A DNA stretch of 64,000 nucleotides, taken from contig NC_013757.1 of assembly GCF_000025345.1 (NCBI RefSeq), positions 4,154,001-4,218,000 on the forward strand. Reading direction: 5' to 3'. This DNA is from Geodermatophilus obscurus DSM 43160 (lineage in GTDB: Bacteria > Actinomycetota > Actinomycetes > Mycobacteriales > Geodermatophilaceae). The notes beneath the pieces are model-generated. The model was not told the DNA's origin. It did no database searches and saw nothing but the letters and a program-made list of their open reading frames with translations. Position numbers and translations under genes: made by a program. Below, piece by piece: positions 46,812-59,258 of this stretch. Numbering within the stretch: the stretch's first letter is position 1; each line of letters starts with the position of its first letter.

Positions 46812-47548
46812 TCGCCGAGGACGGCGCGGTCGGCGTCGGTCAGCGCGCCCTCGGGCAGTGCCGACAGCAGGTCCGGCCGCCGGGCCGCCGTCCGCCGCAG
46901 GGACTCCGCCCGGCGCCACCGGGCGATCGCGGCGTGGTCGCCGGAGAGCAGCACCGGGGGGACGTCGTGGCCACGCCAGGACGCCGGCCGGGTGTAGGAG
47001 GGGCCTTCGAGCAGGCCGTCGGCGTGCGAGTCGTACTCGACGGACTCCCGGTTGCCCACGACGCCGGGCAGCAGCCGGGTCACCGCCTCGACCATGACCA
47101 GCACCGCGGACTCGCCGCCGGCCAGCACGTAGTCGCCGATCGAGACCTCCGACACCGGTCCGGTCCCCGCGGCCCACTCGGCGACCCGCTGGTCGATGCC
47201 CTCGTAGCGGCCGCAGGCGAAGACGAGGCCGGCCTCGGCGGCCCACTCCGCGGCCACGGCCTGCGTGAAGGAACGTCCGGCCGGGGTCGGCACGACCAGT
47301 CGGGTGCCCGGCGGGCGGACGGCCTCAAGCGCCCGGGCCCACGGCTCGGGCTTCATCACCATGCCGGGGCCGCCGCCGTAGGCGGCGTCGTCGACGGTGC
47401 GGTGCACGTCGTCGGTCCACTGCCGCAGGTCGTGGACGCCCACGCTGACCAGGCCGCGCTCGGCGGCCTTGCCCAGCAGCGACTGCCGCAGCGGGGCCAG
47501 GTACTCGGGGAAGATGGTGACGACGTCGACCCGGAACGGGGCGCTCAC
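46808..47548 (-). CDS. trmD: tRNA (guanine37-N1)-methyltransferase
   Basis: Methylates G37 of tRNAs, which prevents +1 frameshifting. 246 residues. RVDVVTIFPEYLAPL at the N-terminus, YGGGPGMVMKPEP, and the knotted SAM-binding region SIGDYVLAGGESAVLVMVEA are present. GTGA overlap with rimM and with the NUDIX gene, forming the conserved rimM-trmD unit. Confidence 0.97.
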   Translation of the reverse strand: MSAPFRVDVVTIFPEYLAPLRQSLLGKAAERGLVSVGVHDLRQWTDDVHRTVDDAAYGGGPGMVMKPEPWARALEAVRPPGTRLVVPTPAGRSFTQAVAAEWAAEAGLVFACGRYEGIDQRVAEWAAGTGPVSEVSIGDYVLAGGESAVLVMVEAVTRLLPGVVGNRESVEYDSHADGLLEGPSYTRPASWRGHDVPPVLLSGDHAAIARWRRAESLRRTAARRPDLLSALPEGALTDADRAVLGE

Positions 47549-48078
47549 AGGTCGAGCAGCCCCTCGGGCGGGTCGACCACCACGACGCCGCCGGGGACGT
47601 CGACGGTCGGCACGATGGCCGTGACGAACGGCACGAGCAGCTCCCCGCCCTCGACCCGGCGGACGACCAGCAGGTCTGCGCCCTCGTGGCGGACGGCGCT
47701 CACGGTGCCCAGCTCCGTGCCGTCGGGCAGCCGGGCGGTCAGGCCGACCAGCTGGTGGTCGTAGTAGACGTCGGGGTCCTCGAGCGCCGGCAGGTCGGCG
47801 ACGGGCACGTGCAGTTCGGTGTTGCGCAGTTCCTCGGCCGCCTCGCGGCTCTTGACGCCGTCGATCGCCAGCAGCAGGACCTCGCGGTGCCAGCGGCAGG
47901 CGGCGATCGTGAGCGGCCCGCGGTCGGCGGGCTCGGTGCGCAGGACCGCGCCGGGGGCGAAGCGGAGGTCGGGGTCGTCGGTGCGGACCTCGACGGTCAC
48001 CTCACCACGGACACCGTGGGGCCGGCCGATGCGGCCGACCACCACGGTGTCGGTGGTGTCGTCTGGTCCGGTGCTCAC
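47545..48078 (-). CDS. rimM: 16S rRNA processing protein RimM
   Basis: Assembly factor binding S19 in the 30S head. 177 residues: N-terminal beta-barrel (VVVGRIGRPHGVRGEVTVEV) and C-terminal PRC-barrel (DVYYDHQLVGLTARL, LLVPFVTAIVPTVDVPGGVVVV). Starts 24 bp after the KH-domain gene. Confidence 0.96.
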   Translation of the reverse strand: MSTGPDDTTDTVVVGRIGRPHGVRGEVTVEVRTDDPDLRFAPGAVLRTEPADRGPLTIAACRWHREVLLLAIDGVKSREAAEELRNTELHVPVADLPALEDPDVYYDHQLVGLTARLPDGTELGTVSAVRHEGADLLVVRRVEGGELLVPFVTAIVPTVDVPGGVVVVDPPEGLLDL

Positions 48079-48102
48079 CGAGTGGTGCTCAGGGTGAGGC
48101 GC

Positions 48103-48339
48103 TCAGCGCCCGTCGGTGTCGACGACGTCGACCCGCAGGCCGCGGCCGCCCACACCGGTCATCACGGTGCGCAGGGCCTTGGCGGTGCGTCCGCCGCGGC
48201 CGATGACCTTGCCGAGGTCGTCGGGGTGCACCCGGACCTCGAGGGTCTTGCCGCGCCGGTTGCTGAGCAGGTCGACCGTGACGTCCTCGGGGTGGTCGAC
48301 GATGCCCTTGACCAGGTGCTCGAGCGCCTCTTCGAGCAC
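48103..48339 (-). CDS. khpA: KH domain RNA-binding protein KhpA
   Basis: A 78-residue single KH domain with the GxxG-type loop in KVIGRGGRTAKALRTVM. In other bacteria KhpA binds RNA together with KhpB. It starts 3 bp after the rpsP stop and precedes rimM, its conserved place. Confidence 0.95.
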   Translation of the reverse strand: MLEEALEHLVKGIVDHPEDVTVDLLSNRRGKTLEVRVHPDDLGKVIGRGGRTAKALRTVMTGVGGRGLRVDVVDTDGR

Positions 48340-48342
48340 GAC

Positions 48343-48780
48343 TTACTCGGCGGGCGTCTCGGCGGGGGCGTCGCCCGCCGCGTCGTCGGCCTTGGGAGCG
48401 GCCTTCTTCCGGGGAGTGGTGGCGCCGGCGGCCGGCTCCTCACCCGAGGCGCGGACGGCCTCCTCGTAGAGGGCCTTCTTGTCCGGCTTCGGGGCGGCGA
48501 CCTTCATGGGCGGCGGCGCGGCCTCGCCCTTGAACTTCTGCCAGTCACCGGTGACCCGGAAGATGGCGGCGACGGCCTCGGTCGGCTGCGCGCCGACACC
48601 CAGCCAGTACTGCGCCCGCTCGGAGTCGACCTCGATGAAGGACGGGTCCTCCTTCGGGTGGTACTTGCCGATCGTCTCGATCGAGCGACCCTCGCGCTTG
48701 GTGCGGGAGTCGGCGACGACGATGCGGTAGTACGGCGCGCGCATCTTGCCCAGGCGCATGAGCTTGATCTTGGTGGCCAC
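48343..48780 (-). CDS. rpsP: 30S ribosomal protein S16
   Basis: 145 residues. The core covers residues 1-80 ([32 protein letters not shown]), followed by a 60-residue Ala/Pro/Lys-rich extension ending in an acidic segment, which actinobacterial S16 often carries. GTG start. First gene of the rpsP-khpA-rimM-trmD-NUDIX unit. Confidence 0.97.
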   Translation of the reverse strand: MATKIKLMRLGKMRAPYYRIVVADSRTKREGRSIETIGKYHPKEDPSFIEVDSERAQYWLGVGAQPTEAVAAIFRVTGDWQKFKGEAAPPPMKVAAPKPDKKALYEEAVRASGEEPAAGATTPRKKAAPKADDAAGDAPAETPAE

Positions 48781-48912
48781 GGTGTGGGGTGTTCTCCTCG
48801 AACGCAGGTCGTGTGTGCCCGCCCGGAGCGACGCGTGGGGGTACGCCGGGGGCGGTGCGGCTGGACACGGCCGGCAACGGTGAGAGGGCCGCCCACCGCC
48901 GTGTTCGACCGA

Positions 48913-48923
48913 CCATTGTGCCA
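48913..48923 (-). promoter_or_regulatory. TGGCACAATGG box upstream of rpsP
   Basis: On the minus strand, about 133 nt before rpsP; matches the box before rplS at 9 of 11 positions. Likely promoter element. Confidence 0.45.
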
Positions 48924-48958
48924 GATGGAGGACCTCCGCCTCTCCGCCCCTCGTCGAA

Positions 48959-49013
48959 GGGCCTGGCTGCCCCCCACGCCTCGCGAGCTCGCGGCGGGCC
49001 CCTGGACGGGGCC
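48959..49013 (+). repeat. Structured intergenic repeat, copy 8
   Basis: Between proS and rpsP, oriented against both genes. The core contains the 12-bp palindrome CGCGAGCTCGCG (48982-48993). The outer arms (GGgCC..., ...GGGGCC) pair only partly, so this copy is decaying at the stem. It is preceded by CCTCGTCGAA, as in copy 4. Confidence 0.75.
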
Positions 49014-49036
49014 GGAGACGGCGGGCTGGTCCTCGC

Positions 49037-50785
49037 TCAGCCCCGGACGGCGGCCAGCACGCGCGCGGCCACCTCGCCGACCGGCACCTCCTCGCGCTCC
49101 CCCGTGGCCCGGTCGCGCAGCTCCAGGACGCCCTCGGCCAGTCCCCGGCCCACGGTGACGATCGTCGGCATCCCCAGCAGCTCGGCGTCCTTGAACTTGA
49201 CCCCGGGCGAGACCTTGGGCCGGTCGTCATAGAGCACGGTGAGCCCCGCGGCGAGCAGCTCCTGCGCCAGCGCCTCGGCGGTCTCGAACACCGCGGCGTC
49301 CTTGCCGGTGGCCACGACGTGCACGTCGGCCGGCGCCACCTCCCGCGGCCAGACCAGGCCCAGCTCGTCGTGGGTGGACTCGGCGATCGCCGCCACGGCC
49401 CGGGAGACCCCGATGCCGTAGGAGCCCATGGTGACCGTGACCAGCTTGCCGTTCTCGTCGAGCACCTTCAGGTCGAGCGCCTCGGCGTACTTGCGGCCCA
49501 GCTGGAAGATGTGGCCCATCTCGACGCCGCGAGCGAGCTCCAGCGGTCCGGAGCCGTCGGGCGCCGGGTCGCCGGCCAGCACCTCGGCGGCCTCGACGAC
49601 GCCGTCCCAGGTGAAGTCACGGCCGGCGACGAGGTCGAACACGTGCTTGCCGGGCTCGTTGGCCCCGGTGATCCAGCGGGTGCCGGGCACCACCCGCGGG
49701 TCGACGAGGTACCGGATGCCCGACGCGCTGTCGGCGCCCAGCGCCTGCGGGCCGATGTAGCCCTTGACCAGCGCGGGGTGCCGGTCGAAGTCGGCGAAGG
49801 GCTCGACCTCGGCGGGCGCCACCTGCGCCTCGAGCCGCTTGAGGTCGACCTCGCGGTCGCCGGGGATGCCGACGACCAGCGGCTCCCGGGTGCCGTTGGG
49901 GTGGATCAGCGTGACGACGACGTTCTTCAGCGTCGAGGCGGCCGTGTAGCCCGCGTCCGGGAACAGCTGCTGCGCGACCGCGACCAGCGTCTCGATGGTC
50001 GGGGTGTCGGGGGTGTCCTCGACGTGGGCGGCCGGCAGGCCCTCGAGCGGGACCTCGTCGGGGACGACGGTGGTGACCGCCTCGACGTTGGCCGCGTAGC
50101 CACCGGACGAGCGCACGAAGGTGTCCTCGCCGATCGGGGTGGGGTGCAGGAACTCCTCGCTCCTGGACCCGCCCATGGCCCCCGACATGGCCGAGACGAT
50201 GACGTAGTCCAGGCCGAGCCGGTCGAAGACGCGGATGTAGGCGTCACGGTGGGCGGCGTAGCTCTTGTCGAGCCCGGCGTCGTCGACGTCGAAGGAGTAG
50301 CTGTCCTTCATCGTGAACTCGCGGCCGCGGAACAGCCCGGCCCGGGGCCGCGCCTCGTCCCGGTACTTGGTCTGGATCTGGTACAGCGACAGCGGCAGGT
50401 CCTTGTACGACGAGTACAGGTCCTTCACCAGGAGCGTGAACATCTCCTCGTGGGTGGGGCCGAGCAGGAAGTCGGCACCCCGGCGGTCCTGCAGGCGGAA
50501 GAGGTTGGGGCCGTACTCGGTCCAGCGGTTGGTCGCCTCGTAGGGCTCGCGCGGCAGCAGCGCCGGGAAGTGCACCTCCTGCGCGCCCATCCGGTCCATC
50601 TCCTCGCGGACGACCCGCTCGACGTTGCGGAAGACGCGGTAGCCCAGCGGCAGCCAGGTGAAGCCGCCGGGCGCCGCCCGGCGGATGTAACCGGCCCGCA
50701 CCAGCAGGCGGTGGCTGGGGACCTCGGCGTCGGCCGGGTCGTCGCGCAGGGTGCGCAGGAACAGCGTCGACATGCGAAGGAGCAC
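49037..50785 (-). CDS. proS: Proline--tRNA ligase
   Basis: 582 residues, the same length as the mycobacterial bacterial-type ProRS. Class II motifs: [18 protein letters not shown] at the start, GPTHEEMFT, and [20 protein letters not shown]; an editing INS domain is in the middle and the anticodon-binding domain at the end. The GTG at 50785 gives [14 protein letters not shown], matching the mycobacterial N-terminus; an ATG 12 bp later is an alternative. It follows the amidohydrolase gene by 50 bp. Confidence 0.97.
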   Translation of the reverse strand: MLLRMSTLFLRTLRDDPADAEVPSHRLLVRAGYIRRAAPGGFTWLPLGYRVFRNVERVVREEMDRMGAQEVHFPALLPREPYEATNRWTEYGPNLFRLQDRRGADFLLGPTHEEMFTLLVKDLYSSYKDLPLSLYQIQTKYRDEARPRAGLFRGREFTMKDSYSFDVDDAGLDKSYAAHRDAYIRVFDRLGLDYVIVSAMSGAMGGSRSEEFLHPTPIGEDTFVRSSGGYAANVEAVTTVVPDEVPLEGLPAAHVEDTPDTPTIETLVAVAQQLFPDAGYTAASTLKNVVVTLIHPNGTREPLVVGIPGDREVDLKRLEAQVAPAEVEPFADFDRHPALVKGYIGPQALGADSASGIRYLVDPRVVPGTRWITGANEPGKHVFDLVAGRDFTWDGVVEAAEVLAGDPAPDGSGPLELARGVEMGHIFQLGRKYAEALDLKVLDENGKLVTVTMGSYGIGVSRAVAAIAESTHDELGLVWPREVAPADVHVVATGKDAAVFETAEALAQELLAAGLTVLYDDRPKVSPGVKFKDAELLGMPTIVTVGRGLAEGVLELRDRATGEREEVPVGEVAARVLAAVRG

Positions 50786-50835
50786 GGGAGGAGTCTCCCA
50801 GGCCGGGGCGAGCGGTTTCCGGACGGCCCGCACCC

Positions 50836-51917
50836 TCAGGCGACGACGCGGCCCCGCAGGACGACGTGCCGGGGGCGGGCGAGGGTGGCGAGGTCGGCGC
50901 GCGGGTCGGCGTCGTAGACGACGACGTCGGCGGGTGCTCCCTCCTCGATGCACGGCAGCCCGAGCCAGGACCGCGCCGACCAGGAGGCCGCGGCCAGCGC
51001 GGCCTCGGCCGGGATCCCGGCGGTGTGCAGGGCGCGCACCTCGTCGGCGATGCGCCCGTGGTCGATGCCGCCCCCGGCGTCCGTGCCGGCGAACACCGGC
51101 ACCCCGGCCTCGAACGCGGCCCGCACGACGGCACCGGAGGAGGCGTACAGCCGGCGCATCGTGCTCGCGTACGTGGGGAACTTCTGCTCCCCGGCGGCCG
51201 CGAAGCCGGGGAAGTTCTCGACGTTGACCAGGGTCGGGACGACGGCGGTGCCGTGACCGGCCATCTGCCCGATGAGCTCCTCGGTCAGGCCGGTGCCGTG
51301 CTCGATGCAGTCGATGCCGGCGCCGATGAGGTCGGGCAGCGCATCGGTGCCGAAGGTGTGCGCGGTGACCCGCGCGCCCTCCTCGTGCGCGGCGGCGATC
51401 GCCGCGGCGAGCACGTCGGCCGGCCACTCGGGGGCGAGGTCGCCGACGCCGCGGTCGATCCAGTCCCCCACCAGCTTGACCCAGCCGTCGCCGCGGCGGG
51501 CCTGCGCCCGCACCTCCTCGACCAGGGCGTCGGGCTCGATCTCGATGCCCAGGCCCGGGATGTAGCGGCGGGTGCGGGCGATGTGCCGGCCGGCGCGGAC
51601 GATCGTCGGCAGGTCCGGCTCGTCGTCCAGGGCGCGGGTGTCGACCGGTGAGCCGCAGTCGCGCAGCGCCAGCACGCCGGCCGCGCGCTCCGCCAGCGCC
51701 TGCGCGCGCAGCCCGACGAGGTCCTCGACGGGTGTCCCACCGCGGCCGATGCCGACGTGGCAGTGCGCGTCGACCAGGCCCGGCACCAGCCAGCCGCCGC
51801 GGCTGACGGTCTCCGCGCCCGGCACCGGCTCGAAGGTGAGCCGGCCGTCGCGGATCCACACGTCGCGGTGCTCCCCCTCGGGCAGCACCACACCGGCCAG
51901 GTGCAGGGAGGGCGCGC

Positions 51918-51921
<4 letters not shown>
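50836..51921 (-). CDS. Amidohydrolase family protein
   Basis: Metal-dependent hydrolase of the imidazolonepropionase/dipeptidase-like type, 361 residues. Metal-binding motifs: [13 protein letters not shown] near residue 50, Lys in [10 protein letters not shown], His in TAHTFGT, His in IEHGTGL, and Asp in [10 protein letters not shown]. The N- and C-terminal strands form the usual small beta domain. The substrate is unknown. Its start overlaps the ffh stop by 4 bp (GTGA). Confidence 0.87.
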
Positions 51922-53504
<1,583 letters not shown>

Positions 53505-53650
53505 AGCACGTCCTCAGCAGTTCTCGCGGGCGCGGCCGGCCGGTCGCTCCGACCGGCTGCTCGACCTCCGGCGTCCGGGGAGCCCCGGGGCCGTCGCGCC
53601 ACCTCTGCTCCAGCCTAACGAGCGCGGGCCGGAGAGCGGCGGCATCGACC

Positions 53651-53675
53651 GGCCGACCTCCTGCAGGGCCCCTCT
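53651..53675 (-). repeat. Remnant of the structured repeat after the Cys-rich gene
   Basis: Directly after the stop: AGAGGGGCCCTGCAGGAGGTCGGCC-like sequence resembles the two ends of the repeat without the CTCGC core. It is a truncated or rearranged copy. Confidence 0.45.
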
Positions 53676-53894
53676 TCAGGCGGCGTGGCGGACCGGCAGG
53701 GCCGCGGCGGCCAGCGGAGCGGCCGAGAACACCGCCGTCCCGCAGTCGGCGCAGGCCCACTCGGGGCACTCGCCGCCGTCCTCGGTGTGCCCATCCACGC
53801 ACGGCGGCTGGACGAACTCCCGGTCCCCGTCGCAGGACGGGCAGGCCCACACCCTGCCCTCGGCTGCGGCGGCCTCGAAGGACTGACCGGACAT
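53676..53894 (-). CDS. Small Cys-rich (zinc ribbon-like) protein
   Basis: A 72-residue protein with two CxxC-type pairs (ACPSCDGD and ACADCGTAV) and two further cysteines (PPC, GECPEW). This fits a small zinc ribbon. No DNA-binding or enzymatic motif is visible. The ATG start has GGAGG about 8 bp upstream; an upstream GTG would add 21 residues. It lies between ffh and glnD as a single gene. A direct homologue is not recalled. Confidence 0.6.
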   Translation of the reverse strand: MSGQSFEAAAAEGRVWACPSCDGDREFVQPPCVDGHTEDGGECPEWACADCGTAVFSAAPLAAAALPVRHAA

Positions 53895-53981
53895 GCGGAG
53901 GACCTCCCTGCGGTCGGTGCCGGGACCGTTCCGTCCCGCTCCTCCCGACGGTGGCACGGGCGTACGACAGGACCGCGGACC

Positions 53982-56357
53982 TCAGCCCGGCGAGTTCCCC
54001 CGGCCGGCCACCGGGTCGGGCACCGCACCGCGGGCGGCGGCGCTCAGCGCGGCCTCCACCCGGGACCGCTGCTCGCTGCCGATCGGCTCCCCGGAGGGGT
54101 TGCAGACGTAGAAGTGGTCGGCGGCGTCGGCGCCGAGGGTCTCGATCCGCGCCGACGTGACGTCCAGACCCTCGGTCGCCAGCGCCGCGGTCAGCCGGTA
54201 GAGCAGCCCGGCCCGGTCCCCCGCCCGGACCTCCACGATCCCGGTCGCGTCGCCGGTCACCTCGCCGTTGTGCCAGGAGATCCGCGGCGGCGTCGCCCGG
54301 ACGGCGTCCTGCCGGTAATCGGCCTCCCGCTGCCGGAGCCGCTCGGCCAGCGGCAGCGTGCCCTCGAGGGCCGCCCGCACGGCGTCGGCCAGGATCGAGG
54401 CCACCGGCGCCCGCCCGAACCGCGGCCGGACCGCGAAGACCGCCGTGGCCCGGTCCCCCACGACGTTGACCTTGGCCGCGCGCACGTCGAGCTGGTTGAG
54501 CGCCAGCACCCCGGCCAGCTGGCTGAACAGGCCGTGCCGGTCGGGGCCGACGATCGTCACCTGCTGGCCGTCGGCGACGTCCTCCACGCCGACGGCGATG
54601 CCACCGGCCGCGTCGGCCGGGGCCTCCCGGCTCACCTGGGGCTGCCCCGGGTGCAGCACCGGCTCGGGCTCGGGCGCGGGGGCGCCGCCCAGCCGGGCCT
54701 GGACGCGGGCGACCAGCGCGGCGACCAGGTGCGCCTTCCACGGCGACCACGCCGAGGAGCTGGTCGCGGCGCCGTCTGCCTGGGCCAGGGCGTGCAGCAG
54801 CTGCAGCAGCGCGGGGTCGCAGCCGATGGTCGCGGCCACGCGGTCGATGGTGGCCGGGTCGTCGATGTCGCGCCGGGTGGCCGTGTCGGGCAGCAGGAGG
54901 TGGTGACGCACCATCGCGGCCAGCGTGGCGACGTCGGCCTCGGCGAAGCCCATCCGGGTGGCGATCCGCGCCGCGATCGGCTCGCCGACCTCGCTGTGGT
55001 CGCCGGGCCAGCCCTTGCCGATGTCGTGCAGCAGCGCGCCGACCAGCAGCAGGTCGGGCCGGTCGACGTCCCGGGTGAGCTCGGCGGCGGCCGCGGCGGC
55101 CTCCACCAGGTGCCGGTCGACGGTGAACCGGTGCCAGGGGTGGCGCTGCGGCAGCGAGCGGATCCGGTCCCACTCCGGGAGCAGCCGGGACAGCAGCCCC
55201 TCCTGGTCCAGCTGCTCCAGCACCGCCACCGCGGCCCGGCCGCTGGCCAGCAGCCGCAGGAACGACCAGCGCAGCTCCGCAGGCCAGGGTTCGGGCACCG
55301 GCGGGGAGTGCACGGCCAGCACCTTGAGCGTGTACGGGGACAGCAGCAGGTCCTCCCGCGCCGCGGCGGCCGCACCGCGCAGCACCAGGCCGGGGTCGGC
55401 GGCGGGGCGCGCGTCGCGGGCCAGCACCACCTCGTCACCCTGGCGGACGACCCCCTCGGCCAGCGGCTCGCGGCGCACCCGGCGGTACCGGCCGCGGGGG
55501 CGGCGGACCAGCGCGGCCTCCACCCGGCGCCACGTCTCGTCGGCGACGAAGCCCAGCCGGCGCCCGGCCAGGCTCACCTCGCGCAGCAGCGCGTCCTCGT
55601 CGGGCAGGCCGAGCGCGACCGCGATCGGGCGCTGTTCCTGCCGGACCAGCACGTCGGACGGCCGGCCCGCGCGCCGGCGCAGCTCGTCGCGGACGTCGAG
55701 CAGGAGGGCGTACGCCTGCTCGGCCTCGGCGGTGGGTTCGTCGGCCAGCTGGGCGGCGGCCACCGCGCGCAGCACCTGGCCCTCGCGGAGGCCGCCGTAG
55801 GCCTCCTTGAGGTCGGGCTCGAGGAGGAAGGCCAGCTCGCCGACCTGCCGGGCGCGGCCGCGGCGCAGGTCGCGCAGCTGGGGCAGCAGCCGGGACGCCG
55901 ACTGCCGCCAGCTGCCGAGGGTGGCGGTGCGCAGCGCGGCCGCGAGCCCGGCGTCCCCGGCGACGAAGCGGACGTCGAGCAGCCCCAGCCCGGCCTTGAC
56001 GTCGGTGGAGGCGACGCCGACCGCCTCGGACACCGTGCGCACCGAGTGGTCCAGGCGCAGCCCGGCGTCCCAGATCGGGTACCAGATGGCGTCCGCGAGG
56101 GCGGCGATCTCCGGGCGCCCCTCGTGGACGAGGACCAGGTCGAGGTCGCCGTGCGGCGGCGGCTCCCGGCGACCCAGGCTGCCGACCGCCACCAGCGCGA
56201 CGCCGTCGGTGCCGGTGCGCGGCGGCGGGCCACCTCGTCGCGGCCGCGGCGGCGGCGTGCCCGCGACCGCCTCGTCGAGCAGGCCGGCGAGCCAGGTGTC
56301 GAGCACCTCGCTGCGCTCGGCCCGCGGCAGCGCGGGCAGCGACCCGGTGTCCAGCAC
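53982..56357 (-). CDS. glnD: Bifunctional (p)uridylyl/adenylyl-transferase GlnD
   Basis: Modifies and demodifies PII according to nitrogen status; in actinobacteria it adenylylates PII. 791 residues. Nucleotidyltransferase domain with VAVGSLGRREPPPHGDLDLV near residue 60, HD domain (HRFTVDRHLVEAA; GALLHDIGKGWPGDHSE) and two C-terminal ACT domains (VTIVGPDRHGLFSQLAGVL; VEVRAGDRAGLLYRLTAAL). The start is a GTG preceded by GGGGGGAGAC; an upstream in-frame start would add 25 poorly conserved residues. It follows glnB after 147 bp containing repeat copy 9. Confidence 0.95.
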   Translation of the reverse strand: MLDTGSLPALPRAERSEVLDTWLAGLLDEAVAGTPPPRPRRGGPPPRTGTDGVALVAVGSLGRREPPPHGDLDLVLVHEGRPEIAALADAIWYPIWDAGLRLDHSVRTVSEAVGVASTDVKAGLGLLDVRFVAGDAGLAAALRTATLGSWRQSASRLLPQLRDLRRGRARQVGELAFLLEPDLKEAYGGLREGQVLRAVAAAQLADEPTAEAEQAYALLLDVRDELRRRAGRPSDVLVRQEQRPIAVALGLPDEDALLREVSLAGRRLGFVADETWRRVEAALVRRPRGRYRRVRREPLAEGVVRQGDEVVLARDARPAADPGLVLRGAAAAAREDLLLSPYTLKVLAVHSPPVPEPWPAELRWSFLRLLASGRAAVAVLEQLDQEGLLSRLLPEWDRIRSLPQRHPWHRFTVDRHLVEAAAAAAELTRDVDRPDLLLVGALLHDIGKGWPGDHSEVGEPIAARIATRMGFAEADVATLAAMVRHHLLLPDTATRRDIDDPATIDRVAATIGCDPALLQLLHALAQADGAATSSSAWSPWKAHLVAALVARVQARLGGAPAPEPEPVLHPGQPQVSREAPADAAGGIAVGVEDVADGQQVTIVGPDRHGLFSQLAGVLALNQLDVRAAKVNVVGDRATAVFAVRPRFGRAPVASILADAVRAALEGTLPLAERLRQREADYRQDAVRATPPRISWHNGEVTGDATGIVEVRAGDRAGLLYRLTAALATEGLDVTSARIETLGADAADHFYVCNPSGEPIGSEQRSRVEAALSAAARGAVPDPVAGRGNSPG

Positions 56358-56445
56358 GTCTCCCCCCCTCGCTCCTGTCGAGAACTCCTCCGGAACGGCG
56401 TCGGCCGGGGCGGCAGGTGCTCGACCCGCCACCCCGGCCGTTGAA

Positions 56446-56499
56446 GGACCCCCTGCCCCCCACGGCTCGCGAGCTCGCCGCGGGCCCCTGCAGGGGGCC
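56446..56499 (+). repeat. Structured intergenic repeat, copy 9
   Basis: Between glnB and glnD, oriented against both. The arms CCCCCTGC and GCAGGGGG pair perfectly, flanked by GG/CC. The core is CTCGCGAGCTCG with GG and CC on its sides. Preceded by TTGAA, like a stop-proximal copy. Confidence 0.9.
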
Positions 56500-56504
56500 G
56501 GGTC

Positions 56505-58210
<1,706 letters not shown>

Positions 58211-58352
58211 GGCAACCTCCTGACGGATCGGTGTGGCCGGCGTCGGACGCAGGCCACGGGGGCGGGGCCGGGACGTCGGGGACGCCCGGGCCGGGGGCTG
58301 AGCGGCGCCTCTCCGCGGAGGGGCGACGTGGCGTTCACCGTGCCGTCGGCAC

Positions 58353-58391
58353 GTTTCGGCGACCGGCGCGCCACTGTTTCCGGGCGGTGAA
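58353..58391 (-). promoter_or_regulatory. GlnR-like binding region upstream of amtB
   Basis: On the minus strand TTCAC-N6-GAAAC (58376-58391), followed by another GAAAC (58353-58357). The half-site matches the remembered actinobacterial GlnR pattern GTnAC-N6-GAAAC except for its first base. The second half-site is one base off in spacing. About 145-180 bp before amtB. Confidence 0.45.
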
Positions 58392-58464
58392 CTCCCACCC
58401 GCGTGTCCGGCTCATCTGTTCCGGCCGTGTTGCGCCGCGGCTCCCAGGGGCCCGTTGCGCCTTG

Positions 58465-58481
58465 TTGCAAGGAGTGTGCAA
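58465..58481 (+). promoter_or_regulatory. Nur-like operator upstream of the metal transporter
   Basis: TTGCAAGGAGTGTGCAA, an inverted repeat of the TGCAA-N5-TTGCA type, with further TTGC and TGCAA units on both sides (58455-58496). It resembles the remembered binding pattern of the nickel regulator Nur (Fur family) of Streptomyces with one mismatch. About 75 bp before the cbiM-like gene. Confidence 0.45.
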
Positions 58482-58556
58482 CTGCGAGAGGACTGCAATA
58501 AGGTCGGCCGGAGTCGTCCGCCGCACCAGGCAGGGCAGCCCTCCCGAGGAGGCAGC

Positions 58557-59258
58557 GTGCACGTTCCCGACGGGTTCCTCGACGCCCCGACGTCGGTCGC
58601 CACGGCGGCCGTGGCCGCCGGCGGCGTGGCCCTGGCGCTGCGCGGCGCCCGGCGCGAGCTCGACGAGCGCACCGCTCCCCTGGCCGGCCTCAGCGCCGCC
58701 TTCGTCTTCGCCGTGCAGATGGTCAACTTCCCGGTCGGCGCGGGCACCAGCGGGCACCTGATGGGTGGCGTGCTCGCCGCCGTCCTGGTCGGCCCGTGGA
58801 CGGCGGTGCTCTGCATGACCGTCGTGCTCATGGTGCAGGCCCTGTTGTTCGCCGACGGCGGGCTGACGGCACTCGGCACCAACGTGACCCTGCTCGGCCT
58901 GGTCGCGATCGCGGTGGGCTGGGCGGTGTTCCGGCTGCTGGCGGCGGTGCTGCCGACGACGCGCGCCGGCGTGCTGGCCGCGGCCGGCACGGCGGCCTTC
59001 GTCTCGGTGCCGGTGGCGGCGCTGGCCTTCGTCGGGCTGTTCGCGGTCGGCGGGGTCGCCGACGTGGCGGTGGGCACGGTGGCCGCGGCCATGGGCGGTG
59101 TGCACGTGCTCATCGGGCTCGGCGAGGCGGCCATCACCGTTGCGGTGGTCGGTGCGGTCCTCGCCGTCCGGCCCGACCTGGTCCACGGCGCCCGGGCGCT
59201 GCGCCGGGCGACGGTGCTGGCCGAGCGGCCCACCTCGGTGCCGGCGGGAGCCCGGTGA
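58557..59258 (+). CDS. Cobalt/nickel ECF transporter substrate-binding protein CbiM/NikM
   Basis: Membrane S-component of an ECF-type nickel or cobalt transporter. 233 residues with about seven membrane segments. The N-terminus VHVPDGFLDAPT has the metal-binding His2 after the start, essential in this family, and later NFPVGAGTSGHLMGG. The GTG is preceded by GAGGAGG. It heads a four-gene operon (M, N/PDGLE, Q, O). Nickel is slightly favoured over cobalt because of the Nur-like site. Confidence 0.9.
   Translation: MHVPDGFLDAPTSVATAAVAAGGVALALRGARRELDERTAPLAGLSAAFVFAVQMVNFPVGAGTSGHLMGGVLAAVLVGPWTAVLCMTVVLMVQALLFADGGLTALGTNVTLLGLVAIAVGWAVFRLLAAVLPTTRAGVLAAAGTAAFVSVPVAALAFVGLFAVGGVADVAVGTVAAAMGGVHVLIGLGEAAITVAVVGAVLAVRPDLVHGARALRRATVLAERPTSVPAGAR

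Larger units (their letters stand above)
58211..58556. other. Intergenic region between amtB and the metal transporter operon
   Basis: 346 bp between divergent operons. It contains GlnR-like half-sites on the amtB side (58353-58391), a CGTGCCG-T-CGGCACG hairpin (58339-58353) and TTGCA-type repeats on the transporter side (58455-58500). No cobalamin riboswitch was recognised. Confidence 0.6.

Noticed and set aside
58211-58556. Cobalamin riboswitch before the CbiM-like gene
   Set aside because: I could not find a B12-box-like conserved stretch or the expected long structured leader; simple TTGCA repeats are seen instead.
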